In this document: positions 1 through 6,650 of the stretch, piece after piece
How the letters are laid out: every line of letters begins with the position of its first letter
Position numbering within the stretch: the first letter of the stretch is position 1
DNA from: a virus
IMG/VR virus record: IMGVR_UViG_3300038954_000553
Location: 1 to 22,208 of that record
Strand: one strand, 5' to 3'
Length of the DNA: 22,208 nt
Program-made: the position numbers and the translations under genes
The notes under the pieces: generated by a model
What the model saw: only the letters and a program-made list of their open reading frames with translations
Told to the model about the DNA's origin: nothing
Database searches by the model: none

Positions 1-242
1 CACCAGAAAGCCCCAAAACAGACCGGGAATGTTGCGACAAACATTCCCGGACATTCCCGGACATTCCCGGACATTCCCGGCAAGAAGCCGCGGCCGCCCG
101 CTACCGGGAAGAAGACTACCGGCTTGCGTTGCTGGCTCGCCTGGTCACGCCAGACACGGGTCGCGAGGAGCGTGCCAGGATGTACGCGATGAGCACGAGT
201 GAACTGGAACGGTTGGTAACGGGAACGATTGAAACATCATGA
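1..242 (+). CDS. C-terminal part of an unidentified phage protein (5' end outside window)
   Basis: The frame beginning at position 3 is open from the window edge to a TGA at 240-242 and gives about 79 residues ending in ELERLVTGTIETS. Its stop overlaps the next open frame as ATGA, the same coupling seen through this operon, which supports it as a real gene. The first half is built on a 10-bp tandem DNA repeat that reads HSRTFPDIPG in protein; the second half is charged and probably helical (REEDYRLALLARL). I do not recognise the family. Position before recombination genes makes a replication protein possible, but nothing visible proves it. Confidence 0.6.
   Translation, partial: PESPKTDRECCDKHSRTFPDIPGHSRQEAAAARYREEDYRLALLARLVTPDTGREERARMYAMSTSELERLVTGTIETS
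23..80 (+). repeat. 10-bp tandem repeat with an inverted copy, inside a coding region
   Basis: ACATTCCCGG occurs four times head to tail at 41-80. An inverted copy at 23-33 pairs with 40-50 as an 11-bp perfect stem with a 6-nt loop. Because the unit is 10 bp, each gain or loss of a single unit would shift the reading frame of the gene it lies in. Confidence 0.85.
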
Positions 243-256
243 AAAAGGAGGATGAG

Positions 257-1069
257 ATGAGAGTACTATCATTGGGCTGGGGGGTACAGTCTTGGACCAT
301 TGCGGCTATGGTCGCAATGGGAGATATTCCGCCCGTGGAGGTGGCAATCCACGCAGATACGACATGGGAGCGGGAGGAGACCTACGCCTTTGCCAGCCAT
401 ATGGCTCCCTGGCTGGAAGAGCGTGGTGTAGCGGTTGTGACCGTCTCGTCACGTTCTTCACAAGAGATTGTGGATGGGGGAACAAATGTCCATGCTCCCG
501 TCTTTTCCAAGCTTGATGGAAGTGGTATTGAAATCCCCGCTTTCACAAGCTCCCCGAATGGGAAGGGGCAGCTTCGGCGACAATGCACCAACCGCTGGAA
601 AATCCAACCACTTCGGCGGTATATTCGCGCTGTGCTGCGCGAGCGGGGCGTTCGCAATCCCCCCCCCGGCAGCGTGACGATGCTGCTGGGCATAACAACC
701 GATGAGTGGATGCGGGTGCGGGATAGCGATGTCAAGTACATCGCCCATCAGTATCCTCTCTTGGATATGGGGATGTCACGCCAAGACTGCATTGCGTGGC
801 TGGCCTCACATGATCTCCCCGTACCTGCCAAAAGCAGTTGCGTGTTTTGTCCATACCACAACCAACATGCGTGGATTGACATGGCGGCCGCGGGGGGGAG
901 TGATTGGGAGATAGCCTGCCAGGTAGACGACGTGATCCGATGGAAGCGGCCTCCATACGCACTTTACGTCCATCCGTCTTGCCGACCGCTACGCGAGATG
1001 GAGATGGTAGAACAGTTGAGGTTTGAGTTTGATGAGATGCCCTGCGATAGCGGGCATTGCTTTTTGTAG
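257..1069 (+). CDS. PAPS reductase-like / PP-loop ATP pyrophosphatase family protein
   Basis: A 270-residue protein. The N-terminus MRVLSLGWGVQS carries an SxGxxS-type PP-loop, the nucleotide-binding loop of adenosine-phosphosulfate reductases and related N-type ATP pyrophosphatases. Cys110 (RRQCT) and the pair Cys195/Cys198 (CVFC) could hold a metal cluster. Phages often carry such proteins; their role (sulfur transfer, nucleotide or DNA modification) is mostly unknown, so I do not call it a true assimilatory reductase. An in-frame ATG at 239 overlaps the previous stop, but AAGGAGG at 245-251 lies 5 nt before the ATG at 257, so 257 is the better start. A run of nine C at 659-667 encodes three prolines and is a possible slippage site. 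It precedes rusA by 15 bp. Confidence 0.75.
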   Translation: MRVLSLGWGVQSWTIAAMVAMGDIPPVEVAIHADTTWEREETYAFASHMAPWLEERGVAVVTVSSRSSQEIVDGGTNVHAPVFSKLDGSGIEIPAFTSSPNGKGQLRRQCTNRWKIQPLRRYIRAVLRERGVRNPPPGSVTMLLGITTDEWMRVRDSDVKYIAHQYPLLDMGMSRQDCIAWLASHDLPVPAKSSCVFCPYHNQHAWIDMAAAGGSDWEIACQVDDVIRWKRPPYALYVHPSCRPLREMEMVEQLRFEFDEMPCDSGHCFL

Positions 1070-1084
1070 AAGAGAGGGGATAAG

Positions 1085-1453
1085 ATGCTCAGGATCACAT
1101 TGCCCTTCCCACCGTCCTCCAACACCGCATACGCCGATAACGGGCGTCGTGGCGGTCGTCACTTGTCCAAGAAAGCCAAAGCCTGGCAAGATGAGGCGAT
1201 ACAGCTTTGCAGGCTTGCTGTGTGCCACGCTGCGCCGCCTGGACGTTTCAACCTGACTATCGGGTTATGGATGCCGACACGAGCACGGAGAGACGTGGAC
1301 AATTACATCAAGCTGCCAAAGGATGCACTGTGTGCTGCGTGGGGCATAGATGATGACTGGACACGTATTCCACGGGTGTGTGTGGAGTATCGAGGCGTGG
1401 TCAAGGGAGGGCGGTGCGTGGTGGAAGTGGAGAGTTTGACAGGCTATTGCTAA
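1085..1453 (+). CDS. rusA: RusA-family Holliday junction resolvase
   Basis: A 122-residue protein of normal RusA length. RusA is a homodimeric, metal-dependent endonuclease that cuts four-way DNA junctions; phages use it to resolve recombination or replication intermediates. Residues D70, D72, K76 (in RRDVDNYIKLPKD) and D91 (GIDDDW) fall at the numbers of the acidic and lysine active-site residues known for E. coli RusA. The N-terminal LPFPPSSN is also typical. A purine-rich AGAGGGGAT ribosome binding site precedes the ATG. The last codons contain the -35 element of the next promoter. Confidence 0.93.
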   Translation: MLRITLPFPPSSNTAYADNGRRGGRHLSKKAKAWQDEAIQLCRLAVCHAAPPGRFNLTIGLWMPTRARRDVDNYIKLPKDALCAAWGIDDDWTRIPRVCVEYRGVVKGGRCVVEVESLTGYC

Positions 1454-1464
1454 TGTGGTATAGT
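1436..1464 (+). promoter_or_regulatory. Sigma70-type promoter with inverted TTAGCAATA half-sites
   Basis: TTGACA (1436-1441), a 17-nt spacer and TATAGT (1459-1464) make a near-consensus promoter; +1 is expected near A1471. A perfect 9-bp inverted repeat, TATTGCTAA at 1445-1453 and TTAGCAATA at 1473-1481, brackets the -10 box and looks like an operator. The -35 lies inside the end of rusA. Confidence 0.85.
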
Positions 1465-1467
1465 ATA

Positions 1468-1497
1468 CCTAGTTAGCAATACCCTCACGCGTGTGGG
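1468..1497 (+). promoter_or_regulatory. Shared start-site motif plus GC-rich dyad (operator candidate)
   Basis: CCTAGTTAGCAATA (1468-1481) is identical to the sequence at the start site of the minus-strand promoter at 8813-8841. It is followed at 1482-1497 by a dyad with CCC and GGG arms around the palindrome CACGCGTG, broken only by a T-T mismatch. Both lie at the 5' end of the predicted transcript and could bind protein as DNA or fold as RNA. Confidence 0.5.
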
Positions 1498-1521
1498 GGA
1501 TGAAGTCAAAGGAGCGATACT

Positions 1522-1881
1522 ATGAAGAAGATTATGAGGCTAACGAGGCACGCGGTAACAGAGGAGCAGGTGGAGGCATTGGAAAATGCGTTCGGGGATG
1601 TTAATATTGTGCATGAGACCGAAAGCTTGCCTTCCACCCCGCGCGAGGCTGTGGCAAAGTTCGATGAGATCGCCCAGCAGTCCTGGGCAGATGTAGCCGA
1701 GGTGGTACTGCCCATAAACCTGCTTGAAGCTGTGTTGAAGCACAGTCAGTTCGCAAAAAACGGCGGTATTATCATCCGTAGCGTGATGGAGCGTGAGATT
1801 GACGATGAAGGGAACGCAACCTTCACCTTCTCCCACTACGAAATTGTACGAAAGGTAGAAGTCGTCACCGAACCGCTGTAG
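1522..1881 (+). CDS. Hypothetical protein transcribed as its own unit
   Basis: 119 residues, acidic, soluble, no membrane segment. AAAGGAG at 1508-1514 lies 7 nt before the ATG. The beginning (RLTRHAVTEEQVEAL), followed by a helix with LPSTPREAVAKFDEIA and a C-terminal F-H-Y-E-I-V strand, resembles in layout a common phage protein family that opens with LTQHxAT and ends with a FRHxGFV-like strand; that similarity is from memory and distant, and the family has no function I can state. The gene has a dedicated strong promoter with a putative operator and is followed within 10 bp by an intrinsic terminator, so it can be expressed independently of the surrounding operon. A regulator or an early-expressed anti-host factor would fit this arrangement. 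Confidence 0.8.
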   Translation: MKKIMRLTRHAVTEEQVEALENAFGDVNIVHETESLPSTPREAVAKFDEIAQQSWADVAEVVLPINLLEAVLKHSQFAKNGGIIIRSVMEREIDDEGNATFTFSHYEIVRKVEVVTEPL

Positions 1882-1889
1882 TAGTTTTT

Positions 1890-1925
1890 GCGGGCGTACC
1901 GAGAGGTGCGCTCGCTTTGTTTTTT
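1890..1925 (+). terminator. Intrinsic terminator
   Basis: An 11-bp stem (1890-1900 with 1905-1915, two G-U pairs) closed by a GAGA tetraloop is followed directly by TTTGTTTTTT. It lies 8 bp after the stop at 1881 and separates that gene from the operon downstream. Confidence 0.88.
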
Positions 1926-1948
1926 ACAGCGAAAAGGAGCAAGCGGAG

Positions 1949-2143
1949 ATGAAGATACGGGTTTATTACACCGACGAGGAGGAGGGGTACGTCAAGGAAA
2001 TAACCGCGCTGGCAGCGGAAATGATGACAGAAGGCGCAAGCGAAGAGCACGCATACCTGCGTGCGGTTGGGATGGTTGACGAACTGCTCGAATATGCGGC
2101 TGACTGGGATGAAAATGTCGTTAAGAAAGTGGAGTTAATCTGA
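1949..2143 (+). CDS. Small acidic hypothetical protein
   Basis: 64 residues, rich in Glu and Asp, predicted largely helical, no cysteine and no membrane segment. AAAAGGAG followed by GCGGAG precedes the ATG. The stop overlaps the next start as TGATG, so it is translationally coupled to the ASCH gene. I do not recognise it. Confidence 0.7.
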   Translation: MKIRVYYTDEEEGYVKEITALAAEMMTEGASEEHAYLRAVGMVDELLEYAADWDENVVKKVELI

Positions 2144-2520
2144 TGCCGTCGTATAATTTCCAGTCACGTTTCGCGGCCGCGGTAGAAGCTGGGCGTAAAA
2201 CCCAGACCATCCGCGCACCGCGCAAGGACGGGCGTGTACCGCAGCCAGGCCAGACCGCATATCTGTACACGGGTATGCGGTCTTCGGCATGTCGTAAGTT
2301 GGGGGAGGGGGTCATCACCCATGTGGCTGATATCCGTATCAGCCACATGGGGGTGACGATATCCTCCTCCTCCTCCGTGAGGGTTTTGCGAAAGGTCGAA
2401 ACGCTTGACGCATTTGCCCAGGCGGACGGGTTCGTGAACTGGCAGGAGATGGTGGACTGGTTTCAGACCACACATGGGATGCCCTTTGTGGGGCATTTGA
2501 TTGTTTGGGAGATGCTGTGA
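2143..2520 (+). CDS. ASCH-domain-like protein
   Basis: 125 residues. The N-terminal FQSRFAAAVEAGRKTQTIR, then PGQTAYLYTGMR and a GEGVITHVADIRIS strand, match the layout of phage ASCH proteins: a small beta-barrel related to the PUA fold and expected to bind RNA or nucleotides. The C-terminal half (ADGFVNWQEMVDWFQTTHG, then a strand with LIVWE) is also typical of this phage subfamily. The start overlaps the previous stop (TGATG) with GGAG 8 nt upstream. The gene contains a 15-bp perfect hairpin and a (TCC)5 run coding for five serines. Domain call is from pattern recognition only. Confidence 0.72.
   Translation: MPSYNFQSRFAAAVEAGRKTQTIRAPRKDGRVPQPGQTAYLYTGMRSSACRKLGEGVITHVADIRISHMGVTISSSSSVRVLRKVETLDAFAQADGFVNWQEMVDWFQTTHGMPFVGHLIVWEML
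2318..2351 (+). repeat. 15-bp perfect inverted repeat inside the ASCH gene
   Basis: Arms 2318-2332 and 2337-2351 pair perfectly around a 4-nt TCCG loop. The stem is as stable as a terminator hairpin but has no T tract and lies in mid-gene. Confidence 0.85.
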
Positions 2521-3248
2521 TGCTGCTCCTATCGCTATTCCCTGGCATTGGCCTGCTCGACATGGCATTCGAGCAGGCTGGGGTCTGCGTTGTTCGCGGC
2601 CCAGATGTGCTATGGGGTGGCGACGTGAAGCAGTTTCACCCTCCTCCTGGGAAGTTTGACGGCATCATTGGGGGGCCACCTTGCCAGTGCTTCAGCAGGC
2701 TTCGCCACCTGGTTGAGGCCAACGGATATCAGTCCGCCGAAAACCTCATACCCGAATTTGAGCGAGTAGTTTCCGAAGCGCACCCAGGCTGGTTTCTGAT
2801 GGAAAACGTACCAGATGCACCAGAGCCAGTGGTGGCAGGCTACGCAATCCACTCGTTCAAACTCAACAACCGCTGGGTTGGTGGGGAGCAGCAGAGGGTG
2901 CGGCGTTTCAGCTTTGGCGTGCGAGGGGAGCAGCCCATTGACCTGCGCCGCTGGATAGAGTATGAGGTGTTTGAGCCGCAGGAGTGGGCGCCTGCCGTAT
3001 GTGCTGGGGGCGGTGTCAGGCCCGGCATTGAGCACGCCACAAATAGAACGATGGCAAAACACCTCGGTTATAAGACTGCGCAAGCCCTGCGCGAGAGCAT
3101 CCGTCTACAGGGCTTGCCTGGGGACTTTTTGGACAAATCTCCGTTCACCCTGGCGGGGAAACACAAAGTTGTCGGCAACGGGGTGCCTTTGCCAATGGGC
3201 AGGGCATTGGCAAGGGCGATTAGAGATTTCACAAAGGAGAAGAGATGA
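2520..3248 (+). CDS. DNA C5-cytosine methyltransferase
   Basis: 242 residues, short for this family. Motif I LFPGIG near residues 6-11 binds S-adenosylmethionine; motif IV GGPPCQ at 51-56 has the catalytic Cys55; motif VI is ENV at 95-97; motif VIII is QQRVRR at 124-129; motif X is VVGNGVP near 215. It transfers a methyl group to C5 of cytosine. The target-recognition region between motifs VIII and X is small. No restriction endonuclease lies beside it, so it is probably an orphan phage enzyme that protects phage DNA from host restriction. An ATG at 2505 is in frame, but 2520 gives the TGATG coupling used throughout this operon and starts directly at motif I. Confidence 0.92.
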   Translation: MLLLSLFPGIGLLDMAFEQAGVCVVRGPDVLWGGDVKQFHPPPGKFDGIIGGPPCQCFSRLRHLVEANGYQSAENLIPEFERVVSEAHPGWFLMENVPDAPEPVVAGYAIHSFKLNNRWVGGEQQRVRRFSFGVRGEQPIDLRRWIEYEVFEPQEWAPAVCAGGGVRPGIEHATNRTMAKHLGYKTAQALRESIRLQGLPGDFLDKSPFTLAGKHKVVGNGVPLPMGRALARAIRDFTKEKR

Positions 3249-3901
3249 GACACATTATCAAGTTAAGCCTGGTGCTATTGGCTGTCGTCACGACCTTTTT
3301 CGTGTACGACACCATGTTGATGGTCGCCCCCTGGTGGGTTGCGGTCGCGAGCAGCGTGTCATTAGCCAGCGTATATGTGGGGTTGGCGTTCACGCCAATT
3401 CCCCACCATCAGCGGGGGACTGCCGTAACCATTGCCGGTAGTGCTTTGGCAATCGAGGCAAGCATGGGCATTGTCCATGCTCTGAGAATAATGGCACCAA
3501 GCTTATTCATAGACATGCCGATGTGGGCAATTATCGGTATGTCTGTTCTGTTTGGCGTCCCGTTTTCGGCACTATTGTTTGCCGTGGCTCACTTTGTCGT
3601 GCATCAGCACGGCGGTGACGACGATAATCCGATGTCGCAGACATTGGTGCATATCGCCAGGATTGCCGAGGCAAGCAACGCCAATGCCCAGGCAATTGCC
3701 CGTTTTGCCGAAGCAAGCGAAAATGCCCCGCAAGCCTTAACAAAGACCAGCACGGCATTTTCTTGTCCGAACTGTGGTGGTGAGCTGTCGCAGGGTCAAT
3801 ATGGAGCCGCGATGCGACACGGTTACTGCTCAGCGTGCAAGCCGAGCAACGGGAATGGACATAAAAAGGAGTCAATTGAGGATATGGAGGTGGAGTTATG
3901 A
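3245..3901 (+). CDS. Membrane protein with C-terminal zinc ribbon
   Basis: 218 residues. Hydrophobic segments near residues 5-20, 27-48, 58-78 and 90-118 suggest four membrane spans. A cytoplasmic-looking linker (IARIAEASNANAQAIARFAEASE, helical) follows, then a zinc-ribbon pattern CPNCGG near 176 and CSAC near 198. The ATGA overlap with the methyltransferase stop and with the following gene shows coupling. It begins a run of three membrane proteins before a membrane ATPase, so it may be part of one envelope complex; function is not recognised. Confidence 0.78.
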   Translation: MRHIIKLSLVLLAVVTTFFVYDTMLMVAPWWVAVASSVSLASVYVGLAFTPIPHHQRGTAVTIAGSALAIEASMGIVHALRIMAPSLFIDMPMWAIIGMSVLFGVPFSALLFAVAHFVVHQHGGDDDNPMSQTLVHIARIAEASNANAQAIARFAEASENAPQALTKTSTAFSCPNCGGELSQGQYGAAMRHGYCSACKPSNGNGHKKESIEDMEVEL

Positions 3902-4092
3902 ACAAGGATGAGCGTATTTTCCGAGTTATGACTACCCATACCCACCGTCGCAGTTGGGCCAGTATTATCGGCATGGTGGTGGGGGGAACGTTACTGCTGG
4001 CAGGAGCGTTGGTATGGTTGGCCCAGGGCTTCAACCCGCTGGCGGCGGGGTATGGGGTTTTTGTTTTTTTGGTTTCTTTGGCGATGAAGTAG
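3898..4092 (+). CDS. Small membrane protein
   Basis: 64 residues with a basic N-terminal segment and two hydrophobic stretches, about residues 20-42 and 47-63, the second ending two residues from the C-terminus. It overlaps the previous stop by ATGA and has GGAGGTGGAG just upstream. No family recognised. Confidence 0.65.
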   Translation: MNKDERIFRVMTTHTHRRSWASIIGMVVGGTLLLAGALVWLAQGFNPLAAGYGVFVFLVSLAMK

Positions 4093-4093
4093 T

Positions 4094-4174
4094 AGTGTTT
4101 CAGTGTTTCAGTGTTTCAGTGTTATAGCCCGTTATAACGGCAAATAACACCAGTCAAATAACACTGAAACACTG
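4094..4174 (+). repeat. Iteron-like repeat cluster and palindrome (candidate origin or operator)
   Basis: AGTGTTTC is repeated three times at 4094-4117. Positions 4109-4125 form a perfect 17-bp inverted repeat with 4158-4174. Between them lies the 12-bp palindrome CCGTTATAACGG at 4129-4140, and the core GTTAT/ATAAC recurs. This fills the only gap of about 100 bp in the operon between 3245 and 7480. Such tandem plus inverted repeats are typical of origins or multi-site operators. No T tract follows the right arm, so it is not an ordinary terminator. Confidence 0.75.
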
Positions 4175-4192
4175 TAACAGATGGAGGTTGAC

Positions 4193-4624
4193 ATGAAAGC
4201 TATGACGGTTGACGCGTCGGTATTGAAGCGGAGCCAGGTCGAACGTCACGCTGCGAACAGTGAGCGTGTGGTGGCGTTCGGGTTAATGCTCCTCTCGTTG
4301 AGTGGTACGTACATCGGGTTGCTCAATGGAGTGTTGGTGTGGCGCGGTGATATGTTCGTTCTGGCGGTATTCTGGCAGTTGGTTGTCAGCGCATTCCAAT
4401 TCATCCACGTGCGAAATTGGCAGAGCGCGTGGTATCTTGTTCCGCTGCTGTTGAGTGTTGCCCCCACAGCGGCAGGGTACGGCTCGCTGCTGGGGGCATA
4501 TATAGCATCGGTGCTGGCAGGGTGGGGCATCCCATCTCCGGTGGTGGGGGCATATGCTATCATCCTGCTGGCAAGCCTGGGCATTGACGTTATCCCGGAA
4601 CGCATCCTGGTAAAGCGGGGGTGA
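4193..4624 (+). CDS. Multi-span membrane protein
   Basis: 143 residues with about four hydrophobic spans (residues 26-49, 54-72, 79-108 and 116-134) and a basic C-terminus (ERILVKRG). An ATG at 4181 is in frame, but GGAGG at 4183-4187 sits 5 nt before the ATG at 4193, which I take as the start. It follows the iteron-like cluster and lies 4 bp before the ATPase gene. No family recognised; it may be a membrane partner of the ATPase. Confidence 0.72.
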   Translation: MKAMTVDASVLKRSQVERHAANSERVVAFGLMLLSLSGTYIGLLNGVLVWRGDMFVLAVFWQLVVSAFQFIHVRNWQSAWYLVPLLLSVAPTAAGYGSLLGAYIASVLAGWGIPSPVVGAYAIILLASLGIDVIPERILVKRG

Positions 4625-4628
4625 AGGA

Positions 4629-5642
4629 ATGCCGGACAACCCATTGGTCATTGTGTTTATGGCAGCCATAGTCCTCATCGCCATATGGATGGCGATTGAG
4701 GGCTTTGTGCTTGCGTACAATGGTGTCGTTTGGCTTGCCAGTAAGTGGAAGCCATCCGCACCAGGCGAGACCGCCATCGTACCGGCACACACACCAGAAG
4801 TGCCAGTACCCCCCACAGGCGACGCCACCAGCGTACCGCCACCTGCTGGCAACATACTGGCAGCTATGGCAGTAGCAAAGCCCCACCTGCTGGTGGTGGG
4901 GCACACAGGCGGCGGCAAAAGCATACTTACCAGGGCTTTCGTCAAGCATCTGCTGGCAAGCGGGGCGAAGGTGGTGGCTCTCGACCCTGATGCTGCACCA
5001 CGCCACTATCCTTCTCCTGTCCATCTCATCAACGATGATGAGCAATGGGGCGCGGCTATTGCTGCCATAGCCGCCATATTTGCCGAGCGCAATGAGGCAT
5101 ATCGGGAGGGAACGGAACGCTTTGCAACGTTTTGGCTCGTGGCGGATGAATGCCAGGAGCTTCTGGCGGTTGACGGCGTGCTCGATACCATTGAGCGCAT
5201 AATACGTCGTGGGCGCAAGCTGAATATGCGTGTCCTGCTGGCGGTGCAGGACAGTCAGGTCAAGACGTTGGGGTTGGAGCGTAAGAGCGCGTTGCTGGCA
5301 AATCTCTCACGGGTTGAGGTGATGAAGCGTGAGGATACCAGGGTGGCTACCGTTGACGGGGGTGAACACCCCGTACCAGACCTGCCAACGCAATACGAAG
5401 GGGCGTGCGGCGTGGTGATTGACCTGGACACAACGCCAGTAGCACAACCAACCGCGAGCAAATGGACAGACAAGCACGTCCTGGCGGCTGGCATTCTGGC
5501 AACCGAACCAGACGTGAGCGGGAGGGAGCTTTCACGTCGTCTGTATGGTGGCGATGGAAGTGGGGAGGCGTACTATCGCACGAAGGCTATTCGTGCGGAC
5601 ATTGAGAGAATACAGAAAGAGGAGCAAGATGAGATACGATAA
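4629..5642 (+). CDS. Membrane-anchored FtsK/HerA-like DNA translocase ATPase
   Basis: 337 residues. One or two N-terminal membrane segments (about 6-38) are followed by a Pro-rich linker (50-73), then a P-loop ATPase: Walker A GHTGGGKS at 91-98 and Walker B FWLVADE ending at 173-174, with a sensor-like LLAVQDS segment after it. The C-terminal 70 residues (VSGRELSRRLYGGDG, then a basic helix) look like a winged-helix DNA-binding domain, as in FtsK gamma. FtsK/HerA/TraG-type ATPases pump DNA using ATP. In a tailed phage with its own terminase the role is unclear; segregation of a plasmid-like prophage or conjugation-like transfer are possibilities. The membrane proteins upstream could be partners. 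Confidence 0.82.
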   Translation: MPDNPLVIVFMAAIVLIAIWMAIEGFVLAYNGVVWLASKWKPSAPGETAIVPAHTPEVPVPPTGDATSVPPPAGNILAAMAVAKPHLLVVGHTGGGKSILTRAFVKHLLASGAKVVALDPDAAPRHYPSPVHLINDDEQWGAAIAAIAAIFAERNEAYREGTERFATFWLVADECQELLAVDGVLDTIERIIRRGRKLNMRVLLAVQDSQVKTLGLERKSALLANLSRVEVMKREDTRVATVDGGEHPVPDLPTQYEGACGVVIDLDTTPVAQPTASKWTDKHVLAAGILATEPDVSGRELSRRLYGGDGSGEAYYRTKAIRADIERIQKEEQDEIR

Positions 5643-5898
5643 ACTTTTTGACCTGTGCTGCGATATGGCAGCGCAGATGGACACGGCAATGCCAATGTCC
5701 ATACCGTCAAGCCCCGACGTGTCAACGGAAAAGTCAGCGCAGGCGGACATCACCCGTTTGCGCAACCTGTTCTGCTATTTAGTTGCGGAAATGGCTGAGG
5801 TCGAGGGAGAGATGACTTTCGCCTCGGCAAGAAAAATCTACCAGGACTTGGTGGTGGAGAGAATGGCGCAGGCAACGTTTTTGGAGGACGGGCGATGA
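5629..5898 (+). CDS. Hypothetical protein preceding the sigma factor
   Basis: 89 residues, helical, acidic, no membrane segment. AGAGGAG lies 4 nt before the ATG at 5629, which overlaps the end of the ATPase gene by 14 bp; an open frame continues upstream but without a comparable ribosome binding site. Its stop overlaps the sigma factor start as ATGA, so the two are coupled. Being cotranslated with a sigma factor, it could be a cofactor or anti-sigma protein, but that is a guess. Confidence 0.65.
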   Translation: MRYDKLFDLCCDMAAQMDTAMPMSIPSSPDVSTEKSAQADITRLRNLFCYLVAEMAEVEGEMTFASARKIYQDLVVERMAQATFLEDGR

Positions 5899-6650
5899 CC
5901 ACGTTGGCGGACTGGACGCGGGAGGTGCGCAGGAACTACACCAGGATGTCGCGGGATGAGGAAGCGGAGGCATCACGCGACAACTTGGTGGAGCGAAATA
6001 TGCCCCTTGTCCTGCGAATGGCCGAAAGCTTCAAGGGGCGCGGCGTGGCGTTTGAAGACCTGGTGCAGGAGGGCTTCATTGGCCTCATGCGGGCCGCTGA
6101 TAAATACGACCCTGCCCGCGGCAACCGCTTCTCCACTATGGCCGTCCCGTGGATACGGCAAGCCCTTCAACGAGCGGTCGCCAACCACGGCAGGGTTGTG
6201 CGCCTGCCAGTCCACATTCAAGAAAAATGGCGAAAGCTACAAGCGGAAGAGGTGAGGTTGCACGAGGAGATGGGGCGCGAGCCAGCCACGGAGGAGCTTG
6301 CCGAAGCATCTGGTTTTTCATCGGCTAAGATAGAGGAGATGCGCAAGGTTTGCCGGCGTGTTTACAGTTTGGACACACCAGTCGCAACGGATGCAGGCGA
6401 AACGTTTGCCGCCGTCCTCCGCCAGGATGGGCACGAAGACGAAAGCATCCTGGCGGATGAGATACAGGCTCTCCGCCGTGCGATGAAAACCCTGACAGAC
6501 GAGGAGCAGCGCATTATTCGCCTGCGATACGGGATAGGGGCGGAGCCTATGCGCTGGCGGGATATAGGGAGAGAAATGGGGATGTCGCACGAGTATTGCC
6601 GACTGACCTGCAATCGTGCGATTGCACGGTTGCGGGAGGCGCTGGGATGA
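5895..6650 (+). CDS. RpoD-like sigma70-family RNA polymerase sigma factor
   Basis: 251 residues with the order of a group 3-4 region sigma factor lacking region 1.1. Region 2 begins near residue 31 (LVERNMPLVLRMA), includes DLVQEGFIGLMRAADKYDP at 55-73 and FSTMAVPWIRQALQRA at 79-94 for -10 recognition; region 3 spans about 104-150; region 4 (LTDEEQRIIRLRYGI, then WRDIGREMGMSHE) spans about 195-251 and has the helix-turn-helix for the -35. It would redirect host RNA polymerase, for instance to phage late genes. It ends by ATGA overlap with the adenine methylase. The recognisable promoters in this window look like ordinary sigma70 sites, so its targets are unknown. Confidence 0.92.
   Translation: MTTLADWTREVRRNYTRMSRDEEAEASRDNLVERNMPLVLRMAESFKGRGVAFEDLVQEGFIGLMRAADKYDPARGNRFSTMAVPWIRQALQRAVANHGRVVRLPVHIQEKWRKLQAEEVRLHEEMGREPATEELAEASGFSSAKIEEMRKVCRRVYSLDTPVATDAGETFAAVLRQDGHEDESILADEIQALRRAMKTLTDEEQRIIRLRYGIGAEPMRWRDIGREMGMSHEYCRLTCNRAIARLREALG

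Noticed and set aside
41-80. CRISPR-like array at the window start
   Set aside because: The 10-bp units touch each other without spacers; it is a simple tandem repeat.
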